From Rugosimonospora acidiphila (lineage in GTDB: Bacteria; Actinomycetota; Actinomycetes; Mycobacteriales; Micromonosporaceae): 64,000 nucleotides of DNA. The first letter of the stretch is position 1. Every line of letters begins with the position of its first letter. Under the pieces are notes generated by a model. That model searched no databases. It saw nothing but the letters and a program-made list of their open reading frames with translations, and was not told the DNA's origin. The position numbers were made by a program, and so were the translations under genes. Where the stretch lies: positions 496,001 to 560,000 of the forward strand of contig NZ_BAABJQ010000002.1 in NCBI RefSeq assembly GCF_039543385.1, in the 5' to 3' direction. This document shows positions 46,201 to 53,616 of this stretch, one piece after another.

Positions 46201-46611
46201 CAAGCGACCCGGTCCGGATTCAGCGGGTTGAGCAGCACGGTCACGGCGGCGTGGACATTCCGCTCCGGACACGTCAGCGGTACCGGGTTCGCACCGCTGC
46301 CGGTGATGGCGGTGCGGTTCACTCCGAAGCTGGACCCCAGCAACCGGGCGCCGGCCGGCCGATTCACCATTCCGGTCGCCGTGGCGCATCAGCTCGGCAG
46401 TACCTCGGCCAAAATACGCAAGCTGCGCGTCGACGTGTCCTACAACGACGGCCAGACCTGGCGGCCAGTCGCGTTGCGTGAGTCCAAGAACGACTGGACC
46501 GCCACGGTCAACCAGCCCGCCGGTGGGTTCGTGTCGCTGCGCGCCAGCGCGACCGATTCGGCGGGCAACACGGTGGAGCAGACCATCATCCACGCGTACA
46601 GCGTGAAGTAA
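43237..46611 (+). CDS. Large secreted subtilisin-like (S8) serine protease
   Basis: 1124 residues. The signal peptide (FSIAILVAGLMLGSGQATWA) is followed by a propeptide (VTLLTGDRVTVTRPGSQDVR). The S8 domain has catalytic D240 (AVLDGGIDTTHPDL), H272 (GHGTHVASIIAG), oxyanion N368 (IAAGNDGADG) and S447 (SGTSMATPHVTGA). About 650 residues of beta-sandwich domains follow, probably for surface or substrate binding. The start is TTG 43237 after GGGAGGTACGGGG. It is monocistronic, with a terminator 14 bases downstream. It resembles the secreted peptidases of Streptomyces/Micromonosporaceae with long C-terminal extensions. Confidence 0.93.
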   Translation: MRARRKFSIAILVAGLMLGSGQATWAGPGASSTGTSTSTGVSGKAASEGTAKPATVTLLTGDRVTVTRPGSQDVRVAPAKGREHLTFLTNRVGGDVYVIPQDAVTLVQSGKLDRQLFNVSALVRFGYDDAGRDTLPLIVEYQAGTARPAAVDAHGARVTRNLPAVNGAAVVATKDSTNALWPSLVSGAGTAHPDVAPGIARIWLDGQRKLLDDVSDQQIGAPAAWQAGYTGAGVTVAVLDGGIDTTHPDLAGKVVAEQNFSADPSPTDTFGHGTHVASIIAGTGAASGGQYKGVAPDAKLADGKVCESDFCDDSAILAGMQWAAADEHAKVVNISIGGGDLPGVDPLEQAVNDLTAQYGTLFVIAAGNDGADGTVESPGSADAALTVGAVDSKDQLADFSSRGPRVGDSALKPDITAPGVDIIAARAAGTELGEPVGDSYVKLSGTSMATPHVTGAVALLAQQHPEWSAAQFKAALMASAKPNPDLTAYEQGAGRVDVRRAIGQTVTSDPASVSLGLQRWPHNDDQPVNKTVTYHNAGTAEVTLNLALNVTGPDDTAPVAGMFTLDANQVTVPAGGQAQVTLTADTRGSGPDGRYSGELLATAAGGTQVSTPVGVDKEVESYNLTISFVDGKGAASTDNAAQLIGTDPANTGLLDFPYDPSGTVTLRLPKGHYDLESAIYTDNGGQYPDLAMVAEPGLNLTGDTHVTLDARITKPIDLTVPDPTATAYLCFVGYDHVTSTTSIGVGALGETFDGITTAQVGPSLPPTELRGAIASQFVKANADGSAAGTPYVYAVGEFPAGGLPTGFVKHYAKKDLATVRSEFAAVQPGDDANYLFEYAESPLGTGAWSAAIPVTLPSTLTRYLNKASWNNELDTGTTGPDGFPLTDAALTSAATYQPNRKYQERWNNGPFGPAFPTPSLPFDFVTRQGDELIVDPALFSDASGHSGGSAYDSGLITVYRNGVQLAQQPAPGGEFTLPADTAQYRVQTQATRSGFSGLSSTVTAAWTFRSGHVSGTGFAPLPVMAVRFTPKLDPSNRAPAGRFTIPVAVAHQLGSTSAKIRKLRVDVSYNDGQTWRPVALRESKNDWTATVNQPAGGFVSLRASATDSAGNTVEQTIIHAYSVK

Positions 46612-46624
46612 CTTCGAGATAAAA

Positions 46625-46665
46625 GCGGGCGCCGGGCCACCCTCCATCGGGTACCCGGCGCCCGC
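46625..46665 (+). terminator. Hairpin terminator after the S8 protease
   Basis: GCGGGCGCCGGG (46625-46636) pairs with 46654-46665 over a 17-base loop, 14 bases past the stop codon. Confidence 0.82.
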
Positions 46666-46768
46666 CGCTCGTGCCGGCCGGTAACCCGGCGTCTCACGGT
46701 GGGCCCACCCACCGGCTGTTCCATCGATCCGCCGGCTCGGCCAGGGGGCTAGCACCAGCATGAGGCGC

Positions 46769-46823
46769 GGGAACCTCCGGACGGGATGGGCTTCGACGAG
46801 CCACATCCCGGCCGGAGGTTCCC
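46769..46823 (-). terminator. Long imperfect hairpin terminator after the proline-rich membrane protein gene
   Basis: Outer arms GGGAACCTCCGG (46769-46780) and 46812-46823 are complementary, and inner CGGGATG/CATCCCG extends the stem. It starts 15 bases beyond the leftward gene's stop. Confidence 0.78.
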
Positions 46824-46837
46824 TGGGTGGTTCTCGG

Positions 46838-48187
46838 TCAGCCGGTGCAGTTGCTGCAGGAGTTCAGCCAGCCGATCACGGCCTTGCCGATCTTCTGCGC
46901 TCCCTGACTGGCCTCGTCCGGATCCATCGCCTTGGACTGGTTGTCTTCGTCCCCGTCGACGACGAGCTCCACGAGTACGTTGCCCACCCGCATGCCGAGC
47001 TCGGTCCCGCCGTGCGTGATGTCGTCGCTCTTGACAGTGACGTTCTGGGAGAACGCCCCTTCGCCCAGGCCGGACACTGCCGCGACGGAACCGTAGGTGG
47101 AGCCGTCGTCGTCCGTCGTACCGGCGTCCTGCTTGGATTGCGACTCGTCGTCCGAGAGCGCGTTCTGCGCCTCCTCGATCGCCGGATCAGTGCCGTCGGC
47201 GAAGGCGTACAGGTCGATGCCCACCAACCGATCCGCGCTCGTATCGGCGTCGATGTTGTCCCACTCGCAGTCGGTCTGCTCGTAGTACGTGTCGTCCGAC
47301 GTGTCAGGCTTGTCGTCGGTCTTCACACCCTGCGGCACCAGCGATTTCATGATCGACGCGGGGAAGGCGTCGCACGCCGGCAGCTTGTGGTAGACCGTCG
47401 AAGAGGATCCGGACGACGACCCGGACCCGGACGACGACCCGGACCCGGACGAAGACGAGGTCGAGGACGGGCCGGCGAGCGGCGATCCGCCGCCGTCGCC
47501 ACTGCCCTTGTGGACCAGGACCGCGGCGGTGATCCCGCCGCCCAGGAGCAGAACCACCACCACCGCGACAATCGCGATGACGATCGGCGTCTTGGAGGAC
47601 CGCTGCGGCGCCGGCATGCCGGGCGGGAACGGACCGCCGGGCGGAAACGGACCGCCAGGCTGGTACGGACCACCGGGCGCGCTCTGCCACCCGGGCTGGT
47701 ATGGCGCACCGGGCTGGTATGGCGCGCCGGGCTGGTACGCCGCGCCGGGCGGCATCGACCCCGGGGGCGGCATGGGCGCGTTGACAGGCGCCGGCATGGT
47801 GGGCGGCGCCGAGGTGGGCGGCGCCGAACTCACTGGCGGCACCGGGCCCGAGGACGGGGGCCAGCCGGCGGGCGATGTCGCGTAACCGGGCTGCGACCCC
47901 GGCGCCATCGGCGGAGTCGAGGTCACCGGCGGCACCGGGCCCGAGGACGGGGCCCAGCCGGCGGGCGGTGTCGCGTAACCGGGCTGCGACCCCGGCACCG
48001 GCGGCGGCACCGATCCCGCGGTCGGCGCCGACGGAGCCCACTGCGAGGGCTGCCACCCCGCGGGCGGAGCGACCTGCCCAGGGGGCGTGGCCTGCCCGGG
48101 CGGGGTCGCGTAGTCGGGCTGTGAGTCGGTCGGGGGGTACGGCGGGGGAACCTGGCTGGAGTTTTCTTGGCCGGGGGGTTGAGTCAC
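46838..48187 (-). CDS. Proline-rich single-pass membrane protein with DUF3558-like extracellular domain
   Basis: 449 residues: a cytoplasmic ~200-residue Pro/Gly/Gln-rich region with repeats (YQPGAPYQPGAPYQPG; GSQPGYATPPAGWAPSSGPV twice), one transmembrane helix (IVIAIVAVVVVLLLGGGITA), a Ser/Gly-only linker, then an extracellular domain opening YHKLPACDAFPASIMKSLVP with two Cys pairs, ending NSCSNCTG. The C-terminal domain resembles DUF3558. Pro-rich cytoplasmic tails of this kind are common on actinomycete surface proteins. Function unknown. Confidence 0.82.
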   Translation of the reverse strand: MTQPPGQENSSQVPPPYPPTDSQPDYATPPGQATPPGQVAPPAGWQPSQWAPSAPTAGSVPPPVPGSQPGYATPPAGWAPSSGPVPPVTSTPPMAPGSQPGYATSPAGWPPSSGPVPPVSSAPPTSAPPTMPAPVNAPMPPPGSMPPGAAYQPGAPYQPGAPYQPGWQSAPGGPYQPGGPFPPGGPFPPGMPAPQRSSKTPIVIAIVAVVVVLLLGGGITAAVLVHKGSGDGGGSPLAGPSSTSSSSGSGSSSGSGSSSGSSSTVYHKLPACDAFPASIMKSLVPQGVKTDDKPDTSDDTYYEQTDCEWDNIDADTSADRLVGIDLYAFADGTDPAIEEAQNALSDDESQSKQDAGTTDDDGSTYGSVAAVSGLGEGAFSQNVTVKSDDITHGGTELGMRVGNVLVELVVDGDEDNQSKAMDPDEASQGAQKIGKAVIGWLNSCSNCTG

Positions 48188-48366
48188 GAATGCTCCGGGG
48201 GTCGGGCGAGGTTGGACGAGCGAGGGTACGCGTCGGCCGGATCAGTCATCATGTTGACCATGTACGGTACCGAGGCATCGAACGCGCTGCGCAACGCGGG
48301 TCCGATCTCGCCCGGTCTCGCCACAATCTCACCGGCACCGCCCAGCGCGCGCACCACGTCGTCACC
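48184..48366 (-). pseudogene. Relic of a thiamine-diphosphate enzyme C-terminus (acetolactate-synthase-like)
   Basis: The leftward frame reads VRALGGAGEIVARPGEIGPA, then LRSAFDASVPYMVNMMTDPA and DAYPRSSNLA. This is the closing segment of acetolactate-synthase-type enzymes (the ALGG-x-GE...EI-x-PAL-x-RA pattern). Everything upstream is missing, replaced directly by transposase-like sequence. It overlaps the neighbouring gene's start by four bases. Confidence 0.65.
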
Positions 48367-48392
48367 GTCGGTCCAGATATGCTTGTCGCGAT

Positions 48393-48516
48393 CCCGCCGA
48401 TGCGTCGTGGACCGGCTCACGCTGAGTATCACCGCCGGCAACTTCGCCCACGAGCAGCCCGCCTGCACCAGGTATACCATCGTCGCGAGCAGGGCCCGAT
48501 CGTCGACCGACGCCTG
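48393..48516 (-). pseudogene. IS5-family transposase N-terminal relic
   Basis: The frame reads VDDRALLATMVYLVQAGCSW, then AKLPAVILSVSRSTTHRR. This is the DDR-x-x-LxxxxYxxxxGxxWxxLP signature at the N-terminus of IS5 (DUF4096-type) transposases. It joins without a boundary to the thiamine-enzyme relic in the same frame. Confidence 0.65.
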
Positions 48517-48683
48517 CCGCCATGACTTGAGCCCTCGATAAACCCAGTCATCCCTGCCGGCAAGGCGCCCGTTCGTTCACACGACGCGGCCCCGCATTCC
48601 TATCCACGGATCCGGGTCTGACCCGGACCATGCGGTCATGGCTCGTCGATACCAGCCGCTCCCGGCCGCCTATCAGGAGTGGA

Positions 48684-48905
48684 CAGACGTCGGTCACCGG
48701 CCACACCTCGGCATCCAGCTTCGGCAGTGGTACGCCACCGCGAGCGCTCGATGCGTACCCGGCCTCGACGACCGCCATCGTGCGCACGACGTCCTCGATG
48801 CCGGTCGGGAGGTGAGGCAGCGAGCCTTCGAGGAAGCGCAGCAGCGCGCCCATCGAGCCGATGAAGGCATCGGGGAACCACGACCCCTCGAAGGGCAGCG
48901 GCTGC
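48684..48905 (-). pseudogene. Relic of a Gfo/Idh/MocA-family oxidoreductase C-terminus
   Basis: The leftward frame reads FEGSWFPDAFIGSMGALLRF, LEGSLPHLPTGIEDVVRTMA and VVEAGYASSARGGVPLP. This is the typical end of sugar/inositol dehydrogenases of this family, without the Rossmann N-terminus. Only ~75 codons survive. Confidence 0.6.
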
Positions 48906-49195
48906 CATAGCGCCCTTGGTGCCCTCCCATTTTGACGAAGCTCTGCTCGTACTTGGGCCCACAGTGGTTCGGTCGTGGATCAGGCTGCCAACAGTGACGG
49001 ACATAAGGGCAGGCGAGTGCGATGTGGTACGACGCACAACTCGTGCCGTGTGTGCCATCGGGCCACGGCACGTGCGGTGCCCCGGCCGGCGACGAGATGT
49101 TTGAACTCGTTCACGCCAACGCCACTAGTCGATCAAGTCTTACATTTCTATCGATCGGTATGCTGCCCGGAAATCCTCACGAGGGACGGGAGCCC

Positions 49196-49963
49196 ATGAA
49201 CCCTGACAGGAATCTGCCGCGTCGCGCGCTCCAGCTCACCGGCGCCGTGCTCACCGGCACTGTGGCCGCGGTGGTCATCTTCGCCGGTCCGGCGGTCGCG
49301 GCCACCGGTACCGTGCACACCGCCGGGGCGTCGCTGACCGTACGCTCCGGGCCGCACACCACCTCCGCCGCGGTCGGTTCGGTCGCCAACGGCGCGACCG
49401 TCAACTTCAGCTGCCAGACCACCGGCGACACGGTCACCGGCACGTACGGGAAGAGCAACATCTGGGACAAGATCTCGACCGGGTACGTCAGCGACACGTA
49501 CGTCTACACCGGCTCCGACGGCACCGTGGCGCCAGCCTGCGGCGCGGGCCAGGCGTGCTCGGCGGCGGGCCTGGCCGACCCGAACGGCTGTGCGGCGGCC
49601 GTGTCCTGGGCCAAGTCCCACGAGACGACCGCGTACCACGCCGACTACTACAACCGCTGCGACCACGTGATGGCTCTGGCGTACGGGTTCCCGGCCAGCG
49701 GCTCCACCACGGCGCTGGCGCACTGGCAGGCGGTACCGGCGAAGTACAAGCACGCGGGCGACCGCACCGTACCCGCCGGCGGGCTCGCCTTCTTCGGCGG
49801 TGGCGCCGGCCACGTCATGATCTCCATCGGTGGCGGGAAGTTCGTATCCAGCGACATCCACGGCGACGGCACGCTGACCGAGACGACCATCGCACAGATC
49901 GAGAATTCGTGGGGCAAGCCGTACCTCGGCTGGACCCAGCCCTGGTTCCAGTACAACCATTAG
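49196..49963 (+). CDS. Secreted SH3-domain protein with NlpC/CHAP-like C-terminal domain
   Basis: 255 residues. The signal peptide reads RALQLTGAVLTGTVAAVVIF, followed by a cleavage site near AVAA. A bacterial SH3 domain (GASLTVRSGPHTTSAAVGSV, then GYVSDTYVYTGSD) is followed by a papain-like module. That module has C155 in YNRCDHVMALAYGF and H206 in GGGAGHVMISIGGGKFVSSD, a plausible Cys/His pair. It likely binds or cleaves peptidoglycan outside the cell. ATG 49196 has GAGGGACGGGAG upstream; the open frame extends further but only the signal peptide makes sense as start. Confidence 0.8.
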   Translation: MNPDRNLPRRALQLTGAVLTGTVAAVVIFAGPAVAATGTVHTAGASLTVRSGPHTTSAAVGSVANGATVNFSCQTTGDTVTGTYGKSNIWDKISTGYVSDTYVYTGSDGTVAPACGAGQACSAAGLADPNGCAAAVSWAKSHETTAYHADYYNRCDHVMALAYGFPASGSTTALAHWQAVPAKYKHAGDRTVPAGGLAFFGGGAGHVMISIGGGKFVSSDIHGDGTLTETTIAQIENSWGKPYLGWTQPWFQYNH

Positions 49964-50602
49964 AACCGTTGACCGGGCGGCGATCCGGCCGCGGGCGCGC
50001 GCCTCACGCGGTGCCACGCGGCCGGGCACCGTCCGGTCGGGCCGGCGCGGCTCGGCGGCCACCGCCGGTGGCCAGACCACACACCGGCCGGCGCGCGGTG
50101 CCGCTCTGGACACCACTCAGGCCGGGTCAGGAACGGGTCCTGCCGGTGTTGATGATGACGCTGGGATTCTCCCGGTTCATGACCGCGACGATGATCCCGA
50201 CCCGGCAGGCCGGCGACATCCTGTCGGGCAGGTGGACGCTGATCGGTGGGGTCGGTCCGGTGACCAGGACGTTGGTCCGGGACAGGGAGTCCGCGATCGG
50301 TGGAACCGGACGGGTCAGCGCACCGGCGGTCTCGTCGTCGATGTCCACCCCGATACTCACCGTTCCGTCGACCAGCCGGCGGGTATCGCCCCTCGAACAG
50401 CAACTTTGGGGGCGCCGACCGGCGCGCGCGTCTGCATAGCGTCGGTCAGAATTCTCAACCTTTGATCAATAGCAGACGCAGACGCCTCCAGCGATCTTCC
50501 GTCGGCCAGCCGTCAGCAATGCCACAAAGCGTCGCGACCATGCCACCGTGGTCCAGACGGCCTGGGGATGCTTGCCGCGAGAATGTCCACAAAGGAGAGT
50601 AG
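49964..50602. other. 640-base region with one doubtful leftward ORF
   Basis: A leftward frame at 50127-50360 reads well (VSIGVDIDDETAGALTRPVP, then SHLPDR-type text) but I do not recognise it and it lacks a clear ribosome-binding site; it is listed separately. The rest is GC-rich with small dyads. Confidence 0.4.
50127..50360 (-). CDS. Small hypothetical protein (doubtful)
   Basis: A 77-codon frame with GTG start. VSIGVDIDDETAGALTRPVP and RVGIIVAVMNRENPSVIINT look like beta-strand-rich protein with actinomycete codon use. The same frame stays open upstream into DTRRLVDGT. No family, partner or strong start is visible; it may be a fragment. Confidence 0.35.
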   Translation of the reverse strand: MSIGVDIDDETAGALTRPVPPIADSLSRTNVLVTGPTPPISVHLPDRMSPACRVGIIVAVMNRENPSVIINTGRTRS

Positions 50603-51133
50603 ATGCGAATCACTGTCACCCGACTCGGCATCGCGGCCGCGCTGGTCACCCTGATCGCGTTGGCGCCGGCGGCGGCCGCCTCGGCGTCCGTGGGTGGCCC
50701 GACGCCACCAGTACCGACCGGACCTGGCAGTCCCGGATTCCCGCCAATCCAGCTCCCGCCAGCCGATCCCCACCAGGTCGCCTTTATCGTGCAGAACTAC
50801 ACCAACTGCACCATGGTGTTGGAGCGCGACAATCTGACCGCCGGCTATTACCACGGCAAACCCCCGCAGGTCGTCCAGAGCGGCACGAAGATCATCGCTG
50901 ACCAGGCCACGGCCACCGGCAGCGTCAGCGGCGTCATCGACTACGGCATCGTCTGCGACCTGGTGATCGGCGAACCGGTCGTGGCGCAGGGCGCCATCGA
51001 GCTGGCCTTCGACCTACCCGAGACCGGCCCCGCCTACTGGAAGGCGAGTGTCCTGTCCGGCGACTTCACGGTGACCGCGAGCAACAGCAGCCTCATTCCC
51101 GGCTCTCCCTGGATAGACGTCGACATTACCTGA
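50603..51133 (+). CDS. Small secreted beta-sandwich protein (aegerolysin/ET79-like?)
   Basis: A 176-residue exported protein: signal peptide (RLGIAAALVTLIALAPAAAA), a Pro/Gly linker, then FIVQNYTNCTMVLERDNLTA, GYYHGKPPQVVQSGTKIIAD and the end PETGPAYWKASVLSGDFTVT. The opening N-x-T-N-C-T-L and the GKPP-x-x-I/V-x-x-G turn resemble aegerolysin or crystal-protein-ET79-type folds, which bind membranes and include pore-forming toxins. The similarity is from memory and weak. ATG 50603 follows AAAGGAGAGTAG. It is monocistronic with a terminator. Confidence 0.72.
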   Translation: MRITVTRLGIAAALVTLIALAPAAAASASVGGPTPPVPTGPGSPGFPPIQLPPADPHQVAFIVQNYTNCTMVLERDNLTAGYYHGKPPQVVQSGTKIIADQATATGSVSGVIDYGIVCDLVIGEPVVAQGAIELAFDLPETGPAYWKASVLSGDFTVTASNSSLIPGSPWIDVDIT

Positions 51134-51135
51134 CC

Positions 51136-51172
51136 GGGCGCGCGCGGGCGCGTGCGCATCGAGCGCGCGCCC
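51136..51172 (+). terminator. GC-only hairpin terminator
   Basis: GGGCGCGCGC (51136-51145) pairs with GCGCGCGCCC (51163-51172), immediately after the secreted protein stop at 51133. Confidence 0.75.
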
Positions 51173-51594
51173 GATCCAGGCGTTGATGAAATGACCGGCC
51201 TGACCGGCCGAGCTATTGCCGTGTCAGAGAACCTTTGCCCTGTTCTGCCGGCAGTGCCGGGTGTGGCTCTGTGACCTGGGCTTTGTCGTGGTGGGCGGTT
51301 GTTGTCGCACCCCTGTGCTGCACTACGTGGTGCCGAGGCGTCGGGATCCCGTGATCACAGCGGCCACAGTGGACGACCTCCGGGCCAGCAGCCGTCGAAC
51401 CGGTAGCGGCCGGCCGCTCAACGCCTCCGATGCCGGCGCCCCCTGCTGCTCGGTGGCACCGCCCTGGCCCAGATGGCGCGAAACTTCTCGGGCCCCGCGC
51501 ACCGTGCGCAACCGGCATCCGTGCGTGGCCGACCGCGGTACGGCGTGTCTGCTCGCTTGCGGAGCCGGGACGCGCCGGCACCTCGCGCCCTTGC
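51173..51594. other. Intergenic region upstream of the TetR operator
   Basis: About 420 bases with no recognised gene. Short frames on both strands are Arg/Cys-rich and lack starts. Confidence 0.4.
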
Positions 51595-51648
51595 GTTAAC
51601 TGCACATCGTGTGTACTTTTCGTTAAGTACACATGCTGTGCAGTTAAC
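51595..51648. promoter_or_regulatory. 54-bp near-perfect inverted repeat, TetR operator/promoter
   Basis: Two 24-base arms (51595-51618 and 51625-51648) are complementary with only two mismatches around the loop TTCGTT. Each arm runs GTTAACTGCACA...GTGTACTT, and is itself built of TGCACA/TGTGTAC-type half-sites, so it can bind two dimers. It is AT-richer than its surroundings and lies 25 bases before the TetR start. It is almost certainly the regulator's own operator. Confidence 0.8.
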
Positions 51649-51672
51649 GCTGGGAGCGGGGAGGTCGGTGCG

Positions 51673-52347
51673 GTGGCTGAGCACAACGCGCGTAGTCGCC
51701 GTACGCGGCAGGCATTGCTCGCCGCGGCGCGGACGCTGGTCGAGCGGGATGGCGTCGCGGCGGTGACCATGGCATCGGTCGCCGAACACGCCGGTGTCAC
51801 GCGTCGCGCGGTGTACCTGCACTTTGCTACGCGAACCGAGCTTGTCACCGCACTGTACGAATCCGTCATCGAGTCGGCGGAACTCGCCGCGTCACTGACG
51901 TCGGTATGGCAAGCGCCTGATGCGGCGACGGCCGTCGATGAGTGGGCGCAGCATGTGGCCCGCTGTCACACCGAGCTGATCCCGGTCGGGCGTGCGTTCC
52001 AACGGGTGCGGGGAACGGATCCCGATGCCGGGGACTACTGGGACGTGGTGATGCGGCAGTGGCGCAAATCGTGCCGGCGGCTGGCCGAGTGGCTCGCCGC
52101 TGAGGCGCGGCTCGCGCCGGCGTGGACGGTCGAGACCGCGACCGACATGTTGTGGGCGTTGATGTCGTTCGACGTGTTGGAGGCACTCGTCGTCGATCGG
52201 CGGTGGTCGCGCAAGAAGCTGGCGCGGCGGCTGTCGGTGCTACTGCGTTCCACGTTCGTTACCGAGCCGGAGCCCGCCAAGAAGGCGTCCAAGAGGCAAC
52301 GGCGGTCATCGCGGGAAGGAGGCGACCACCATGGCGAAGAAGGCTAA
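51673..52347 (+). CDS. TetR-family transcriptional regulator
   Basis: 224 residues. The helix-turn-helix is RTRQALLAAARTLVERDGVA, AVTMASVAEHAGVTRRAVYL followed by HFATRTELVTAL. The ligand domain includes EWAQHVARCHTELIPVGRAF and DMLWALMSFDVLEALV. The C-terminus is strongly charged (KKASKRQRRSS). GTG 51673 follows GGGGAGG; the frame extends further up but only through the operator. Its last 17 bases overlap a lysine-rich micro-ORF with its own strong ribosome-binding site. Confidence 0.9.
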   Translation: MAEHNARSRRTRQALLAAARTLVERDGVAAVTMASVAEHAGVTRRAVYLHFATRTELVTALYESVIESAELAASLTSVWQAPDAATAVDEWAQHVARCHTELIPVGRAFQRVRGTDPDAGDYWDVVMRQWRKSCRRLAEWLAAEARLAPAWTVETATDMLWALMSFDVLEALVVDRRWSRKKLARRLSVLLRSTFVTEPEPAKKASKRQRRSSREGGDHHGEEG

Positions 52348-52390
52348 GAAGGGCAAGAAGGACAAGAGCAGCAAGAAGGGCAAGAAGTAA
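52331..52390 (+). CDS. 19-residue lysine-rich micro-ORF overlapping the TetR 3' end
   Basis: The ATG at 52331 is preceded at eight bases by GGAAGGAGG, one of the best ribosome-binding sites in the window. It encodes MAKKAKKGKKDKSSKKGKK, 11 lysines in 19 residues, in the +1 frame relative to TetR. It starts 17 bases before the TetR stop, suggesting coupled translation. A poly-basic peptide could bind nucleic acid or membranes, or the poly-Lys coding may be regulatory. I know no family for it. Confidence 0.55.
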   Translation: MAKKAKKGKKDKSSKKGKK

Positions 52391-52512
52391 GCGGCGCTGC
52401 CCACGACACGTGGTCCGGTGGTGACGATGACCGCCACCACCGGACCGCGCCGCACGGGCACGTGGTTGGCACCCAAGCTTGGGGCCGACCGCCCCTTCCT
52501 GGCAAATAGAGC

Positions 52513-53099
52513 TCACTGGGCGATCGCCAGCGCGAACGGCACCGGTCCCAAGACTGCGATCAGCGGACGAACCATGAGCACAAAGGACTCCGGCCACCAG
52601 GCAGTTTCGACACCGCCGAGGTCGATGATCCGCTGCGGTGGCCAGCCGAGGTCGGCCAGCAGACCCGCCCCCGCTTTCTTGGCATCCGCATCGTCACCGG
52701 ACAGGAAGGTCGACGGCGGTACGGCCAAGCTGACGGGGTCAGCCATCAACGCCGCCGGTCCTACCGTGTTCAGCGCCTTGACCACGCGAGTATCGGGAAG
52801 CACGCGTTGAAGCTCGTCCGCGAGGTTTCGGTAGAGCAGGCGTGACGCGAAGCCGTCCGGCCCCTGTTCCACGGCGTTGGCGACGTCAACGAGCACTTTG
52901 CCGGCCAGGGCTTGGCGCACTCCCCGAGTATCTCGATGGACACCGCGCCAGGCAGCGCGTTGATGACAATCTCCGCCCGGGCGGCCGCAGACTCCAGACG
53001 GTCGCGTGCACCGACGATGACGTCGTGTCCGGCGGCAGACAGCGCCGGAGCCAGTGCGCGAGCCACGTTGCCGGCGCCGAGAATTCCGATCCCACTCAT
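52513..53099 (-). pseudogene. Frameshifted NADP/F420-type dinucleotide-binding reductase
   Basis: The 5' frame from ATG 53099 reads SGIGILGAGNVARALAPALS (Rossmann GxGxxG) and IVINALPGAVSIEILG. Near 52915 the reading must shift by one base to continue as VRQALAGKVLVDVANAVEQG, LADELQRVLPDTRVVKALNT and TFLSGDDADAKKAGAGLLAD. With that shift the protein is a normal ~195-residue NPR-type (F420-dependent or NADP) reductase. The frameshift may be real or a sequencing error. It is divergent from an HxlR regulator, a common pairing. Confidence 0.82.
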
Positions 53100-53137
53100 G
53101 CCCCGACGGTAGGCTGGATAATGTCTCAACGGCAGTA

Positions 53138-53153
53138 GGCACTTTAAGGTGCC
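53138..53153. promoter_or_regulatory. Near-palindrome, candidate HxlR operator
   Basis: GGCACTTTAAGGTGCC is a 16-bp dyad with one mismatched pair, centred between the divergent reductase and HxlR starts, and ending 12 bases before the HxlR ATG. Confidence 0.6.
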
Positions 53154-53164
53154 GGGAGGATCGG

Positions 53165-53569
53165 ATGGTCACCAGCAGCGCACACGAACGCCGGGCCGGT
53201 GCACGCTCGACATACCTGATATCGATGGCCGCATGCCCGACACACCGCGGTCTGGATCGGCTCGGTGACAGCTGGGTCAGCCTGATCCTCAAGGAGCTAG
53301 CGGACGGGCCACGCCGGCACGGCGAACTGGCCCGCGCGGTCGCCGGCGCCACCCAGAAGATGCTCACCCAGACGCTGCAAGCGCTGCAACGCGACGGCCT
53401 GGTGGCACGATCCGTGATCGATTCAATCCCGCCACGCGTCGAGTACCGGCTGACGCCGCTCGGCGAGACCCTCCTTCCGGTGATGGCCATGGTGACCGAG
53501 TGGGCTGAGCGGCACATCGGCGACATCGACACCGCACGCGCGACCTACGATTCAGTCACGTCAAACTGA
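53165..53569 (+). CDS. HxlR-family winged-helix regulator
   Basis: 134 residues. CPTHRGLDRLGDSWVSLILK has the conserved Cys and helix of HxlR proteins. The recognition helix ATQKMLTQTLQALQRDGLVA and the wing PPRVEYRLTPLGETLLPVM follow. HxlR proteins sense aldehydes, quinones or oxidants through the Cys. The ATG 53165 follows CGGGAGGATCGG. It is divergent from a dinucleotide-binding reductase it presumably controls. Confidence 0.9.
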   Translation: MVTSSAHERRAGARSTYLISMAACPTHRGLDRLGDSWVSLILKELADGPRRHGELARAVAGATQKMLTQTLQALQRDGLVARSVIDSIPPRVEYRLTPLGETLLPVMAMVTEWAERHIGDIDTARATYDSVTSN

Positions 53570-53616
53570 TCACGCCGGTACCCACAAAGAGCGTCTCTGA
53601 TTTCCCTGTGTGTTCC

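Noticed and set aside
47395..47465. Short direct repeats (GACGACCCGGACCCG) suggestive of a repeat array
   Set aside because: They encode the Ser/Gly linker of the proline-rich membrane protein; simple low-complexity coding, not CRISPR or an origin.
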